Below are positions 1 to 8,207 of a DNA stretch of 17,545 bases, one piece after another; position 1 is the first letter of the stretch, and the number at the start of each line of letters is the position of its first letter. Source of the DNA: Microcoleus asticus IPMA8 (lineage in GTDB: Bacteria > Cyanobacteriota > Cyanobacteriia > Cyanobacteriales > Microcoleaceae). The DNA lies in the NCBI RefSeq assembly GCF_013179805.1, contig NZ_SRRZ01000022.1, positions 59,822-77,366 of the forward strand, in the 5' to 3' direction. The position numbers were made by a program, and so were the translations under genes. The notes below the pieces were generated by a model. The model searched no databases. It worked only from the letters and a program-made list of their open reading frames with translations, and had not been told where the DNA came from.

Positions 1-155
1 CCCCCGCTCCTCCACCTCTACCTGCTCCTCCAGCTCCACCAGCGGCTCCACCTCCACCTGCGCATCCACCTCCACCTGCGCCTGCACCAACACCTGTGTT
101 TGTACCAACACCTGTACCTGCACCAACCCCTGCACCTGCACCGCCGTCGATCGAT
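1..155 (+). repeat. Proline-rich low-complexity coding repeat
   Basis: A run built from CCACCT, GCTCCT and CCTGCACC-like units encodes alternating Pro-Ala, Pro-Pro and Pro-Thr in the reading frame of the large protease gene. It is probably a flexible spacer between an unseen N-terminus and the subtilisin domain. Such runs vary in length by slippage and are prone to assembly error. Confidence 0.8.
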
Positions 156-3100
156 GATACCCAGTTACCGGCTGAAACTCAACCGCCTGCTGAGCCGGAA
201 CCGCCTGCGCAACCAAAGAAGCCCAGCCTGCCAACAATCGGGATTATCGATACTGGGTTTGCTGCCAACAATCCCGATCTTGATTATTCTAAGGTGACAC
301 TGGGGCGCGATCGCATTGACGGTGACAACAACCCTTTAGTGTCGTCTGATGCAGACAACGAACACGGCACGGCTATTTGGAGTTTGATTGGCGCTCGCGC
401 AGGTAATAATATTGGCATTGACGGTATTAACGATCGCGCTCCTGTTTGGCTGGGACGCGCCAGCGGTTCCGGGCAGTGGGACTTGTCGCTCACAGATTTT
501 GTGCATGAAGTCAAGGCACAGGGGAAGCAGAATGCTATTGTCAATCTCAGCCTAGATTTAACTCAAGTCAACGGCGACGGCAGCGTGACGACGCGCTACG
601 AGTTAACACCCAGAGAGCGGGCTGCTTTAGAATATGCCCGTCAGAATAAAGTGCTGCTGGTGGTTGCTGCAGGCAACGACGGCGGTGTGATGTCGGTTTT
701 GGGTCAAGCTTCTCAGGAGTTTGACAATATTATGACAGTTGGGGCGTTTGACGGAGTGCGCCGATCGTCCTTTTCCAGTTACGGTTATGGTTTGGATGCT
801 GTAGTTGCCGAGGGGGAGAACGATCTAGATGCGCTTACGGGAACTTCTTTTGCAGCAGCGAAAGCGACTGGGATGGCGTCTGTGGTGTGGGAAAGCAATC
901 CAGAGTTGAGCGATCGCCAAGTCATAGATATTCTCAGGCAAAGTGCGATCGATGTAAATTTACCCGGCTGGGATCGGAAAACAGGTTTTGGATTGTTGGA
1001 TTTAGATAAAGCCGTGCAGTTAGCGAAGGAAACAGCACCGCAAGAAAGCACTCGCGCAGAATTCGCCACACCTGAAACTTGGGGTTACGAAGGGCTCGTC
1101 AAACCAATGGAACGAGCTACTGCACAACAATTTAACGGCAAATCTTACGACTGGCAATCTTACACGATTAAAGCCGGGGATACTCTCAGCGAAATTGCCA
1201 AAGAAACAATGGGCAGCGCTGCTCCCGATTACTACAAATTCATTGCCAAACACAACAACATTTCCAATCCCGACGTAATTTACGAAGGACAAAAAATAGA
1301 GGTTGCCGTAGAAGTATCAGCATCTGATGACGCTGCAAATTCGATCGAAAAGCCAGAGCAGCAGTCACCTAATTCAACCTCTATCAACGGTCACAATATT
1401 GCTGGCAAATTCTATCCGGTTTACGACAAATATCAAAATACTATCGGCAAACCTATTTCAGATGTTACCAACTATTCAGGTAATGTCAGGTATCAACAAT
1501 TTGAGCGCGGCTCGATTGTCAGCAGTCCAAAAGGAACCTTTGCGCTTTACGGCAGTATCCGCCAAGAATACTTGAAAACAGGCGGATTGGATGGTAGGTT
1601 AGGAGTTCCCAATAGTGGGGAGATCGATCGGGGCAACGGTAACAAGATTCAATACTTTGAAGGCGGTCACATCTATTGGAATGGCAACAAGGCGACGGCT
1701 TACCAAGAGCCTGGTAAACCATCCAATCCCGGCAACAGCAACTCCGGAGGAAATAGCAAGGGCGGCAATACGTCTGACTGTTATGAATTGGGTTCTCTTT
1801 CTGAGAAGTATGAAACAGGAGGCAGAGGCCCTGGTACCATTGGCGACGATCCGACAGGCGGTCTGTCTTATGGAACTTATCAGCTAGCAACTAAACCCGG
1901 CTCGTTAGCTGGTTTTCTCAAATCAGAAATAGCTAGCAAATGGAGTTCTGAACTTCAGCCGCTAACTCCCGGTACTAAAGCCTTTAATAATAAATGGAAG
2001 GAAATAGCCTCTAGAGATGCTGAAGAGTTTAGTGCAGCTCAACATGAGTATATCAAAATCACTCATTACGATCCTCTAGCAAATAAGCTAAGGAAGACTC
2101 TCGACTTAGATGTTAATAAACACTCTCAGGCACTGCAAAATGTTATTTGGTCTACTGCTGTCCAGCATGGAGCAAATACCAAACTCGTGAATAATGCCTT
2201 GAAAGGCAAAAATATTTCACAACTGTCTGAAAGTGAACTAATCAACGCTATCTATGCGGAGCGAGGCAAGAAAGATAGTGCGGGAAATTTAGTGTACTTT
2301 TCCAGCAGTCCTCGGAACATTCAAAATAGTGTAGCTAACAGGTTCGTTGACGAGCAAGCGGATGCTTTAGCTATGTTACAAAACCCGTGCTCTGGCGACA
2401 CTAACCCCGGAGAAAGTAGTAACGGCGGTACCAAACCCGCGCAGCCGGGAAATAGTGACGACAACTCAGATAAAGACAAGCCCGATCGACCCAGGGATTC
2501 TCAACAACCCGATCGAGATAACAAACCAGTCCCCACTAAAACGCTCTCAAAAGAAATCAATTTTGCTTTAACCGACCAAAGTTTGTGGGGCGGAGGGGAA
2601 GTATTTAACCCGAGCCTCAATGTATCTGGGGGCCCCAATTTTGACACAGAAGTCAGTCTAGGATTTTTGGGGAAACCCTTCGCTAAAGGTGGGCTTGAAT
2701 ACAAATTTCAAGCATTTTTGAGTCCGGGTACATTTGATGTTGACTTCCCTGGTTTATTCGATATTAGCTATCCGGGAGAAGCTAAAGCAGGTAGCTCAGT
2801 TGCTGTTAGCTTTAAGTCTAATTTAGGTTCGGAAGGCAGTTTAAAGACAGAACTGGGAGCCTCGTTTCTAGGCGAATATAAGCTTGGACTAGAAGCCGGG
2901 ATTAAAGACATTCCTTTTTTAGGTTCTCGATCGACCAAGTTCGAGTCTGGTGCCAAGTTCGATCTCAATGAGTTTCTGTTGAAAGAAGTGCTTGAGTCGC
3001 CGATCGTCCTAGATCTCGGTTTGGCGGCAACCACTGACCAGATCAAAGACAACAAGCTTGAAGCTGATGACAATGCCTTTCAGTATGTTGATGTTGTCCC

Positions 3101-3638
3101 CGTTCTTAAGTTGATTCCTTACACAAGACCTGTAGGTGTAGCTCTAGAAGAATTTGGCGGACTAGAAATCAAAGCAGGAGGTAATCTCAAACAAAAGTCA
3201 ATCTTGGATATTAAGGGTTTTGAAATTGACTTTGATGGCAAGCAAAATGGCAATGAACTGAAACTTGGTGCCAAGGATTCTGGAGTCTTAAAAATTGACA
3301 TTCCTCAGAGTTATAGCTTGGGAGAGGTCTATAAATTTACTCCAACTGTCAAGCCGATCGTAGACTTTTCAACTAACTTGGGTTTGACGGGTAAAGTTGA
3401 AGCAGTCTTCGATCTCAAAGAGGTGCTACTAGAGAAAATCGGCGACAAATTACCAGAAAGTGTGAAGAAAAAGCTGGAGGATTTTGTGAACAACCAGGCG
3501 GCAAATAGTCTAATTCCGTTAGAAGTGAGTGGCTCAGCAGAAACACCAGAGTGGACTTTTCTATCTAAAAAATTCGATCCTTTCCGTGTGGATAAGTTTG
3601 AAGCGAAGCTACCCGAGTTGAGCGTGAACGTGGTGTAA
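1..3638 (+). CDS. Multidomain S8 protease / LysM / LGFP / muramidase-like protein (5' end outside window)
   Basis: The frame is open from the first base and Pro/Ala/Thr-rich, so the true start lies upstream; the GTG at 96 is only a Val codon (numbering below counts from it). Domains in order: Pro-rich linker to about 45; subtilisin domain about 47-310 with Asp52 (IDTG), His90 (EHGT), Asn194 (AAGND) and Ser251 (GTSFAAA), a complete triad plus oxyanion Asn; LysM about 355-403 (YTIKAGDTLSEIA), which binds glycan; LGFP-like repeats about 435-535; a muramidase-like domain about 562-765 with KYETGGRGPG and GGLSYGTYQL, resembling the C-terminal region of VgrG-type effectors, Glu573 being a candidate catalytic residue; an Asp/Pro/Ser-rich linker about 766-815; and a beta-rich C-terminus 816-1180 that I do not recognise. 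The only two cysteines visible, 562 and 765, bracket the muramidase domain and could form a disulfide. Inferred role: cell-surface or secreted enzyme acting on envelope and protein. The signal peptide cannot be seen. Confidence 0.85.
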   Translation, partial: PAPPPLPAPPAPPAAPPPPAHPPPPAPAPTPVFVPTPVPAPTPAPAPPSIDDTQLPAETQPPAEPEPPAQPKKPSLPTIGIIDTGFAANNPDLDYSKVTLGRDRIDGDNNPLVSSDADNEHGTAIWSLIGARAGNNIGIDGINDRAPVWLGRASGSGQWDLSLTDFVHEVKAQGKQNAIVNLSLDLTQVNGDGSVTTRYELTPRERAALEYARQNKVLLVVAAGNDGGVMSVLGQASQEFDNIMTVGAFDGVRRSSFSSYGYGLDAVVAEGENDLDALTGTSFAAAKATGMASVVWESNPELSDRQVIDILRQSAIDVNLPGWDRKTGFGLLDLDKAVQLAKETAPQESTRAEFATPETWGYEGLVKPMERATAQQFNGKSYDWQSYTIKAGDTLSEIAKETMGSAAPDYYKFIAKHNNISNPDVIYEGQKIEVAVEVSASDDAANSIEKPEQQSPNSTSINGHNIAGKFYPVYDKYQNTIGKPISDVTNYSGNVRYQQFERGSIVSSPKGTFALYGSIRQEYLKTGGLDGRLGVPNSGEIDRGNGNKIQYFEGGHIYWNGNKATAYQEPGKPSNPGNSNSGGNSKGGNTSDCYELGSLSEKYETGGRGPGTIGDDPTGGLSYGTYQLATKPGSLAGFLKSEIASKWSSELQPLTPGTKAFNNKWKEIASRDAEEFSAAQHEYIKITHYDPLANKLRKTLDLDVNKHSQALQNVIWSTAVQHGANTKLVNNALKGKNISQLSESELINAIYAERGKKDSAGNLVYFSSSPRNIQNSVANRFVDEQADALAMLQNPCSGDTNPGESSNGGTKPAQPGNSDDNSDKDKPDRPRDSQQPDRDNKPVPTKTLSKEINFALTDQSLWGGGEVFNPSLNVSGGPNFDTEVSLGFLGKPFAKGGLEYKFQAFLSPGTFDVDFPGLFDISYPGEAKAGSSVAVSFKSNLGSEGSLKTELGASFLGEYKLGLEAGIKDIPFLGSRSTKFESGAKFDLNEFLLKEVLESPIVLDLGLAATTDQIKDNKLEADDNAFQYVDVVPVLKLIPYTRPVGVALEEFGGLEIKAGGNLKQKSILDIKGFEIDFDGKQNGNELKLGAKDSGVLKIDIPQSYSLGEVYKFTPTVKPIVDFSTNLGLTGKVEAVFDLKEVLLEKIGDKLPESVKKKLEDFVNNQAANSLIPLEVSGSAETPEWTFLSKKFDPFRVDKFEAKLPELSVNVV

Positions 3639-3676
3639 AGGCATTATCGGAGGGATTGACGTGCATTGCACCGATC

Positions 3677-3778
3677 GCGATCGCCCTTGCTCCATCTGCG
3701 TTCATCCCCGTTCATCTGCCTTCATCTGCGGTTCAAAAAAGAGCGATCGCCCTTAATCCAAAAAGTGCGATCGCCCTT
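3677..3778. repeat. HIP1 cluster with tandem decamers
   Basis: The convergent gap between the large protease gene and the sugar kinase holds three HIP1 octamers (GCGATCGC at 3677, 3743 and 3767), each followed by CCTT. Between the first two lie four tandem copies of the decamer TTCATCTGCG with small changes (3691-3730). HIP1 is a known over-represented palindrome in cyanobacteria. No clear intrinsic terminator with a T-run was seen here for either gene. Confidence 0.75.
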
Positions 3779-3785
3779 TCAATTC

Positions 3786-4802
3786 CTAACCAGAAATCAC
3801 CTCACTCAAAAGATGAGCCTGAGAACCCTCAAGCCGAGGCCCATGAATCTGCACCACGCTAGAAGCCAAGAAATTGCCCCAGCGAGCCGCTTGTGCAGAA
3901 CTCAAACCGTTAGTAATTCCAAACAAAACACCCCCCGCAAAAGCATCTCCAGCACCCACAGTATCGATCGCCTTTACCGGAAATCCCGCCACATCAACAA
4001 TCTGTTTGTTCTCCACCACCATGCAGCCTTTTTCCCCATTAGTGATAAAAGCCAAATCCGAAATCTCGCTCATTTTCCGAGCGCACTCTTCCAAAGATTC
4101 CTCCTTAAAAAAGCTCCGAACTTCATCAGCATTGCAAAAAATTACATCGCAATATTCCGAAACCACCTTGTGAAAATCATCAGCAAATCGATCGACTAAA
4201 AAGCCATCCGAAAAAGTAAAAGCCACCTTTACACCAAGACGCTTAGACTGTTCCATCGTCTCAATGCTAGCCTTTCTCGGATCGGGAGCATCCCAAAGAT
4301 AGCCCTCAACATAACTGTACTTGCAGTGAGCCAGGCGATCGACATCAATATCACTCGCCGCCAGAGTAGTAGAAACACCCAAATTAGTACACATCGTGCG
4401 TTCTGCATCCGGCGTAGTCAGCACTACACAAGTACCCGTAGGCTCGTTCGACTCAGCAGCAGGATGCACGTTAAAATCAATCCCCGCCGCCAGCAAATCT
4501 TGCCGGTAAAATTCCCCGTTAGTATCCTTAGCAACCTTCCCCGAATAATACGCTTTACCGCCGCTCTGAGCCAAACCAATCATTGTATTTGCTGCCGAAC
4601 CTCCCGATCGCATTTGCAGCGAATTGTGCTCTAAATCGTGCAAAATCCCCCCCTGCGTTTCCGAATTCATCAGCGTCATCCCGCCGCGATTCAGCCCGTG
4701 GTCGAGTACAAATTCATCTTGCACCAATGCTAGGATGTCTACAAGGGCATTGCCTACGCCAAACACATCCACGGAACGGGAATCTTGATTGTTTTCTGTC
4801 AT
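3786..4802 (-). CDS. PfkB-family carbohydrate kinase, adenosine kinase-like
   Basis: ATP-dependent sugar or nucleoside kinase of the ribokinase/PfkB fold, cytoplasmic. From the ATG at 4802 it has 338 residues, usual for the family. Visible motifs are the N-terminal VFGVGNALVDI strand and turn, the glycine-rich PfkB signature RSGGSAANTMIGLAQSGG (about 66-82), NADEV (224-228) and the C-terminal signature DTVGAGDAFAGG (280-291), where Asp286 is the expected catalytic base. Cyanobacterial relatives are commonly annotated as adenosine kinase, but substrate cannot be fixed from motifs. A TTG 30 bases upstream extends the frame, but the ATG matches the family N-terminus better and lies just after a plausible promoter. 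It is divergent from the APH/ATPase gene and convergent with the protease gene. Confidence 0.85.
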   Translation of the reverse strand: MTENNQDSRSVDVFGVGNALVDILALVQDEFVLDHGLNRGGMTLMNSETQGGILHDLEHNSLQMRSGGSAANTMIGLAQSGGKAYYSGKVAKDTNGEFYRQDLLAAGIDFNVHPAAESNEPTGTCVVLTTPDAERTMCTNLGVSTTLAASDIDVDRLAHCKYSYVEGYLWDAPDPRKASIETMEQSKRLGVKVAFTFSDGFLVDRFADDFHKVVSEYCDVIFCNADEVRSFFKEESLEECARKMSEISDLAFITNGEKGCMVVENKQIVDVAGFPVKAIDTVGAGDAFAGGVLFGITNGLSSAQAARWGNFLASSVVQIHGPRLEGSQAHLLSEVISG

Positions 4803-4824
4803 CAGTAATTTTTGGTTTACACTA

Positions 4825-4854
4825 ATTATCAACTTTATAATAAATCGACTTCAA
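4825..4854 (-). promoter_or_regulatory. Possible sigma-70-type promoter of the PfkB kinase
   Basis: Read on the minus strand there is TTGAAG (4854-4849), an 18-base spacer and GATAAT (4830-4825), close to the -35/-10 consensus. Transcription would start about 15 bases before the ATG at 4802, giving a short leader without a Shine-Dalgarno sequence. This rests on consensus match only. Confidence 0.35.
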
Positions 4855-4911
4855 CTCAACATCTATTTTCTTTAAGTTATCTTTATCTAAATCCCCAACC
4901 CCAAATCGATC

Positions 4912-4951
4912 TAATCCAAAATCCAAAATCTAAAATCCAAAATCTAAAATC
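4912..4951 (+). repeat. Heptamer array (AATCCAA/AATCTAA) before the APH/ATPase gene
   Basis: About five and a half tandem heptamers alternating between AATCCAA and AATCTAA end only three bases before the ATG at 4955. This is the short tandemly repeated repeat (STRR) type known from cyanobacteria. It takes the place where a ribosome binding site would be, so the gene is either leaderless or translated without Shine-Dalgarno pairing. Confidence 0.85.
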
Positions 4952-4954
4952 GAT

Positions 4955-6520
4955 ATGACTGATACTTGTCTCCCACCTCTGATTCAGCAAATGTTGCAGC
5001 CCGGCTTTTACCCGCACGGGGTGACAGAACCAGTGCAGCTAATTCAGACTCACGCTTCCTTTGTCCTGCTGACAGGAGATTATACTTACAAAATCAAGAA
5101 ACCAGTCAATTTTGGCTTTTTCGACTATTCAACCTTGGAGAAAAGGCAGCATTTCTGCACCCAAGAATTGCTGATGAACCGACGCACTGCACCGGAAATT
5201 TATTTAGAAGTTCTGCCCATCATTAAAATTGGGAATTTCTTTCAATTAGGCAGCAACTTACCTGCTATAACTCCGGCTGAAGTTGTTGTAGAATACGCAC
5301 TGAAAATGCGGGAGTTTCCTCAAGATTCGCTGTTGCTTAGTTTGTTGGAACACGGACTGTTGACCGAGCAACTTATGGCAGACTTAGGGCGGGAAGTTGC
5401 CAAGTTTCACAGCATGACAATTAGTAATAGCTACATTCGCACATTTGGCGAAGTCAGTCAGATTCGCAAAGCCATAGACAACAATTACCTGATATCGCAA
5501 AAATATATCGGCGGGCCGCAGACTCAGGTACAATTTCAGGAAACTAAAGATTATACAGATGAGTTTTTTGAAAAAAATCAAGAATTATTTAACCGGCGGA
5601 TTGCCAATAATAAAATTCGCGAGTGTCACGGAGATTTGCACTTGCGGAATATAGCATTGTGGCAAGATAAAATATTGCTGTTCGACTGCATTGAATTTAA
5701 CGAGGATTTTCGCTTTGTTGATGTCATGTACGATGTCGCTTTTACAGTAATGGATTTGGAATCCCGGGGGCGCAGAGACTTTGGCAATGCTTTTCTCAAT
5801 ACTTACATCGAACAAACAGGGGATTGGGAAGGACTGCAACTGTTGCCTCTGTATTTGAGCCGTCAAGCTTATGTTAGAGCGAAAGTAACTTCGTTAATGT
5901 TGGACGATGCCGCTATTTCAACAGCCCAAAAAGCAGAGATTTCACAGACTGCCGCTCATTACTATAAACTGGCTTGGCAATACACACAACCGCGCCGGGG
6001 AAAGTTAACTTTGATGTCCGGTTTGTCTGGTTCTGGAAAGAGTACAGCAGCTCGATATTTGGCTCGCCGCACTGGGGCAATTCACATTCGATCCGATGCT
6101 GTTCGCAAACATTTAGGCGGGATTTCTTTAAATGAACGCGGCGGACAAGATTTGTACTCGGATGAAATGACCGCGCAGACTTATGGTAGATTGTTAGAGT
6201 TGGGGATAATTCTGGCTGACCGAGGTTGGGATGTGATTTTAGATGCAAAGTTCGATCGCCAAAACTTGAGAACGTATGCAATTAATCAGGCTCAATCCCG
6301 CGGCTTGCCCCTGCAAATTATTTACTGCACCGCACCAATTGAAGTATTGCGAGAACGGCTGCAACAGCGCCGGGGCGATATTGCCGACGCGACAGCAGAA
6401 CTATTGACTTCGCAGCAAGCAGCTTTTGAACCTTTTACAGAATTAGAACAACTTTCTGTAAACATTGTAGATACCGGGCAAGACTTAGAGGTACAATTAA
6501 ACTTGATTTGTAGGGAGTAG
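4955..6520 (+). CDS. Aminoglycoside phosphotransferase-like / P-loop kinase fusion
   Basis: A 521-residue two-domain protein. The N-terminal part (about 20-340) has the phosphotransferase fold: HGDLHLRN (225-232), where Asp227 is the expected catalytic base, then LLFDCIEF (242-249) with metal-binding Asp244. The C-terminal part (about 349-520) is a P-loop kinase or ATPase with Walker A GLSGSGKST (356-364), IRSDAVRK (378-385) and the hhhD strand DVILDAKF (426-433), resembling small-molecule kinases of the gluconate kinase/Zeta type. Fusions of this layout are common in cyanobacteria and other bacteria and are annotated as bifunctional APH/ATP-binding proteins; the substrate is unknown and aminoglycoside resistance should not be assumed. 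The ATG at 4955 gives the expected N-terminus. It stands alone, divergent from the PfkB kinase gene. Confidence 0.85.
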   Translation: MTDTCLPPLIQQMLQPGFYPHGVTEPVQLIQTHASFVLLTGDYTYKIKKPVNFGFFDYSTLEKRQHFCTQELLMNRRTAPEIYLEVLPIIKIGNFFQLGSNLPAITPAEVVVEYALKMREFPQDSLLLSLLEHGLLTEQLMADLGREVAKFHSMTISNSYIRTFGEVSQIRKAIDNNYLISQKYIGGPQTQVQFQETKDYTDEFFEKNQELFNRRIANNKIRECHGDLHLRNIALWQDKILLFDCIEFNEDFRFVDVMYDVAFTVMDLESRGRRDFGNAFLNTYIEQTGDWEGLQLLPLYLSRQAYVRAKVTSLMLDDAAISTAQKAEISQTAAHYYKLAWQYTQPRRGKLTLMSGLSGSGKSTAARYLARRTGAIHIRSDAVRKHLGGISLNERGGQDLYSDEMTAQTYGRLLELGIILADRGWDVILDAKFDRQNLRTYAINQAQSRGLPLQIIYCTAPIEVLRERLQQRRGDIADATAELLTSQQAAFEPFTELEQLSVNIVDTGQDLEVQLNLICRE

Positions 6521-6606
6521 TTGTAGATCGATCGCCCTTCCCAATTTGATTGTCTGCTAATATTGTAAATATCTTTCTGTGTGATTACAAACAAAACTTG
6601 CAGCTC

Positions 6607-6933
6607 ATGCCAAAATTTACCGGAGACTCCAAGGGGTTTAGCCCCGCGCTGATATGGTTTGTGTTGTTTACCGTTGGGTTTCGCTTAGTAGGATGTACGC
6701 TGCCCCTGAGTCTGGGCTTTGGTGTCATCGGCGGCGTGGCAGCAGGTTTAGTTGTCGCTTGGTGGCACAACGAATTAATACTCAACCCGAATTTAAATTC
6801 CAAGGATAAAACCTCGGATGCTATCCTCAATAAAGACGTAGTGCAAACGGACGGCCATAAATATAGCAAAACCTCTAGGAGTGATGCTGCTACATTGTTT
6901 GGCTGGTTGTCAGGGCCAGAGGATCGCCGCTAG
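6607..6933 (+). CDS. Small hypothetical membrane protein
   Basis: From the ATG at 6607 the product has 108 residues; an in-frame TTG at 6550 would add 19 residues that do not look like part of the membrane protein. Two hydrophobic stretches are seen, about 13-31 (ALIWFVLFTVGFRLVG region) and about 33-54 (a Gly-rich LGFGVIGGVAAGLVVAWW helix), followed by a hydrophilic tail with Lys and Asp ending in SGPEDRR. I do not recognise the family. It follows the APH/ATPase gene by 86 bases on the same strand and could be co-transcribed. It may be a cyanobacterium-specific inner or thylakoid membrane protein. Confidence 0.6.
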   Translation: MPKFTGDSKGFSPALIWFVLFTVGFRLVGCTLPLSLGFGVIGGVAAGLVVAWWHNELILNPNLNSKDKTSDAILNKDVVQTDGHKYSKTSRSDAATLFGWLSGPEDRR

Positions 6934-7125
6934 CACCGAAAAGAGTTTTGAGTATTGAGATTGCTTCTTTCCTCGCAACGCTGCGCGGTTTTAAGTTAAA
7001 GAGTTCAGAATTCAAAACTCAATACTAAAAATTAACAACTCCCGCCACCTAAATTACTAATTACTGATTAGCGATTACCGCCCATTACCCCTTCCCGCTA
7101 ACGAGCAATTTGAATTACTTGCTTA

Positions 7126-7920
7126 ATGTTTGTATTTCTATCGAAACTCCTGCCGCTGTTTATTTATCCTTTGGGGTTGAGTTGCCTGTTAATGATGGCG
7201 GCTTTAATCACACTTTGGAAGCGTCCCAAATGGGCGGCGGCCCCAATAGCTGCGACTCTAATTATTTTACTGCTTGGCAGTAGCGGTTGGGTTTCAAAAT
7301 CCTTAGTTCGATCGCTCGAATGGCAAAACTTGCCAACCGCCGAACTCCCCCAAGCTGAAGCGATAATCGTCTTGGGCGGCGGTGTCAAAGCAGCTTTACC
7401 TCCCCGTCCTTGGGTAGAATTAGCGGAAGCGGGCGATCGAATAATCTACGGTTCCCGACTTTACAAGCAAGGTAAAGCTTCCCTGTTAATTCTCAGCGGC
7501 GGTAGAGTAGATTGGAAAGGTGGGGGGTCTCCCGAATCGGCAGACATGGCAGAAATTGCCCAAACAATGGGCGTACCGGCATCAGCAATTCTGCAAGACC
7601 CCAATTCAAACAACACTTATCAAAATGCCGTCAACGTGCGGAAAATTTTAGATGCTAAAGCTATAAAAGGGCCGGTTTTGCTAGTGACATCGGCGATGCA
7701 CATGACTCGATCACTCTTAATTTTCCAGCGTCAGGGAATAAAAGCAATTGCCGCACCAACAGACTTCCAGATAACGCAGCAGGATATCGCAGCATCCCAA
7801 AGCAATTGGCAAGCGGTCGCACTGGATTTATTGCCGGATACTTATCAGTTACACCAGTCAACTAAAGCTTTGAAAGAATACCTCGGCTTAATCGTTTATC
7901 GTCTGCGGGGATGGCTTTAA
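7126..7920 (+). CDS. DUF218 (YdcF/ElyC/SanA-like) membrane protein
   Basis: 264 residues. Two N-terminal membrane helices (about 7-30 and 37-53) are followed by a DUF218 domain (about 75-255). Family-type motifs are EAIIVLGGG (78-86), SNNTYQNA (161-168), LLVTSAMHMTRS (185-196) and a C-terminal LHQSTKALKEYLGL (242-255). Relatives in Escherichia coli (ElyC, SanA) influence envelope integrity and the use of the shared lipid carrier in peptidoglycan and enterobacterial common antigen synthesis. The biochemical activity of the family is not settled, so envelope biogenesis is an inference. The ATG at 7126 starts directly before the first helix; the Shine-Dalgarno is weak. Confidence 0.8.
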   Translation: MFVFLSKLLPLFIYPLGLSCLLMMAALITLWKRPKWAAAPIAATLIILLLGSSGWVSKSLVRSLEWQNLPTAELPQAEAIIVLGGGVKAALPPRPWVELAEAGDRIIYGSRLYKQGKASLLILSGGRVDWKGGGSPESADMAEIAQTMGVPASAILQDPNSNNTYQNAVNVRKILDAKAIKGPVLLVTSAMHMTRSLLIFQRQGIKAIAAPTDFQITQQDIAASQSNWQAVALDLLPDTYQLHQSTKALKEYLGLIVYRLRGWL

Positions 7921-7923
7921 CAT

Positions 7924-7955
7924 AATTTTAGATTTTAAATTTTGGATTTTAGATT
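7924..7955 (-). repeat. Heptamer array, inverted orientation
   Basis: About four units of GATTTTA-type heptamers, the reverse complement of the AATCTAA arrays, begin four bases after the stop codon of the DUF218 gene. Together with the plus-orientation array at 8109 they face each other across the palindromic element at 7996-8064. Confidence 0.75.
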
Positions 7956-7995
7956 GAAGAATTTAAACTAATATCAAATCCGGTTGCATCCCAAT

Positions 7996-8064
7996 TATAG
8001 GGGCGGGGCGGGTTTATATAATTTGTCTATACTTGTCAAATATCTGGGCGAACCCGCCCATACA
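7996..8064. repeat. Palindromic intergenic element (GGGCGGGTT / AACCCGCCC arms)
   Basis: Perfect 9-base arms at 8006-8014 and 8051-8059 are separated by an A+T-rich 36-base centre. Elements with such GGGGCGGGTT...AACCCGCCC ends are frequent between genes in filamentous cyanobacteria and may be non-autonomous mobile elements (MITE-like). It may also act as a stem-loop in the transcript of the DUF218 gene. Confidence 0.65.
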
Positions 8065-8108
8065 AAACTTCATCAGATAAAATTCCGAATCAAACTGATA
8101 CGATCTAC

Positions 8109-8140
8109 AATCTAAAATCTAAAATCTAAAATCTAAAATC
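8109..8140 (+). repeat. Heptamer array AATCTAA
   Basis: About 4.6 perfect tandem copies of AATCTAA end two bases before an ATG at 8143. The frame from that ATG overlaps the better supported small gene at 8208 and is not called. Confidence 0.9.
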
Positions 8141-8207
8141 CTATGATTTATTGTGCTAGCTTAAAGTCATTACAGCAAATATTAGCCACAGTCGCCCCCA
8201 AACAATC

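Noticed and set aside
96..98. GTG as the start codon of the large protease gene
   Set aside because: The frame stays open and Pro/Ala-rich to the window edge, so the GTG is an internal Val codon and the gene is cut at its 5' end.
4955..6520. Antibiotic resistance gene, from the aminoglycoside phosphotransferase-like domain
   Set aside because: The fold is shared by many small-molecule kinases, and this fusion is a chromosomal gene common in cyanobacteria; nothing points to resistance.
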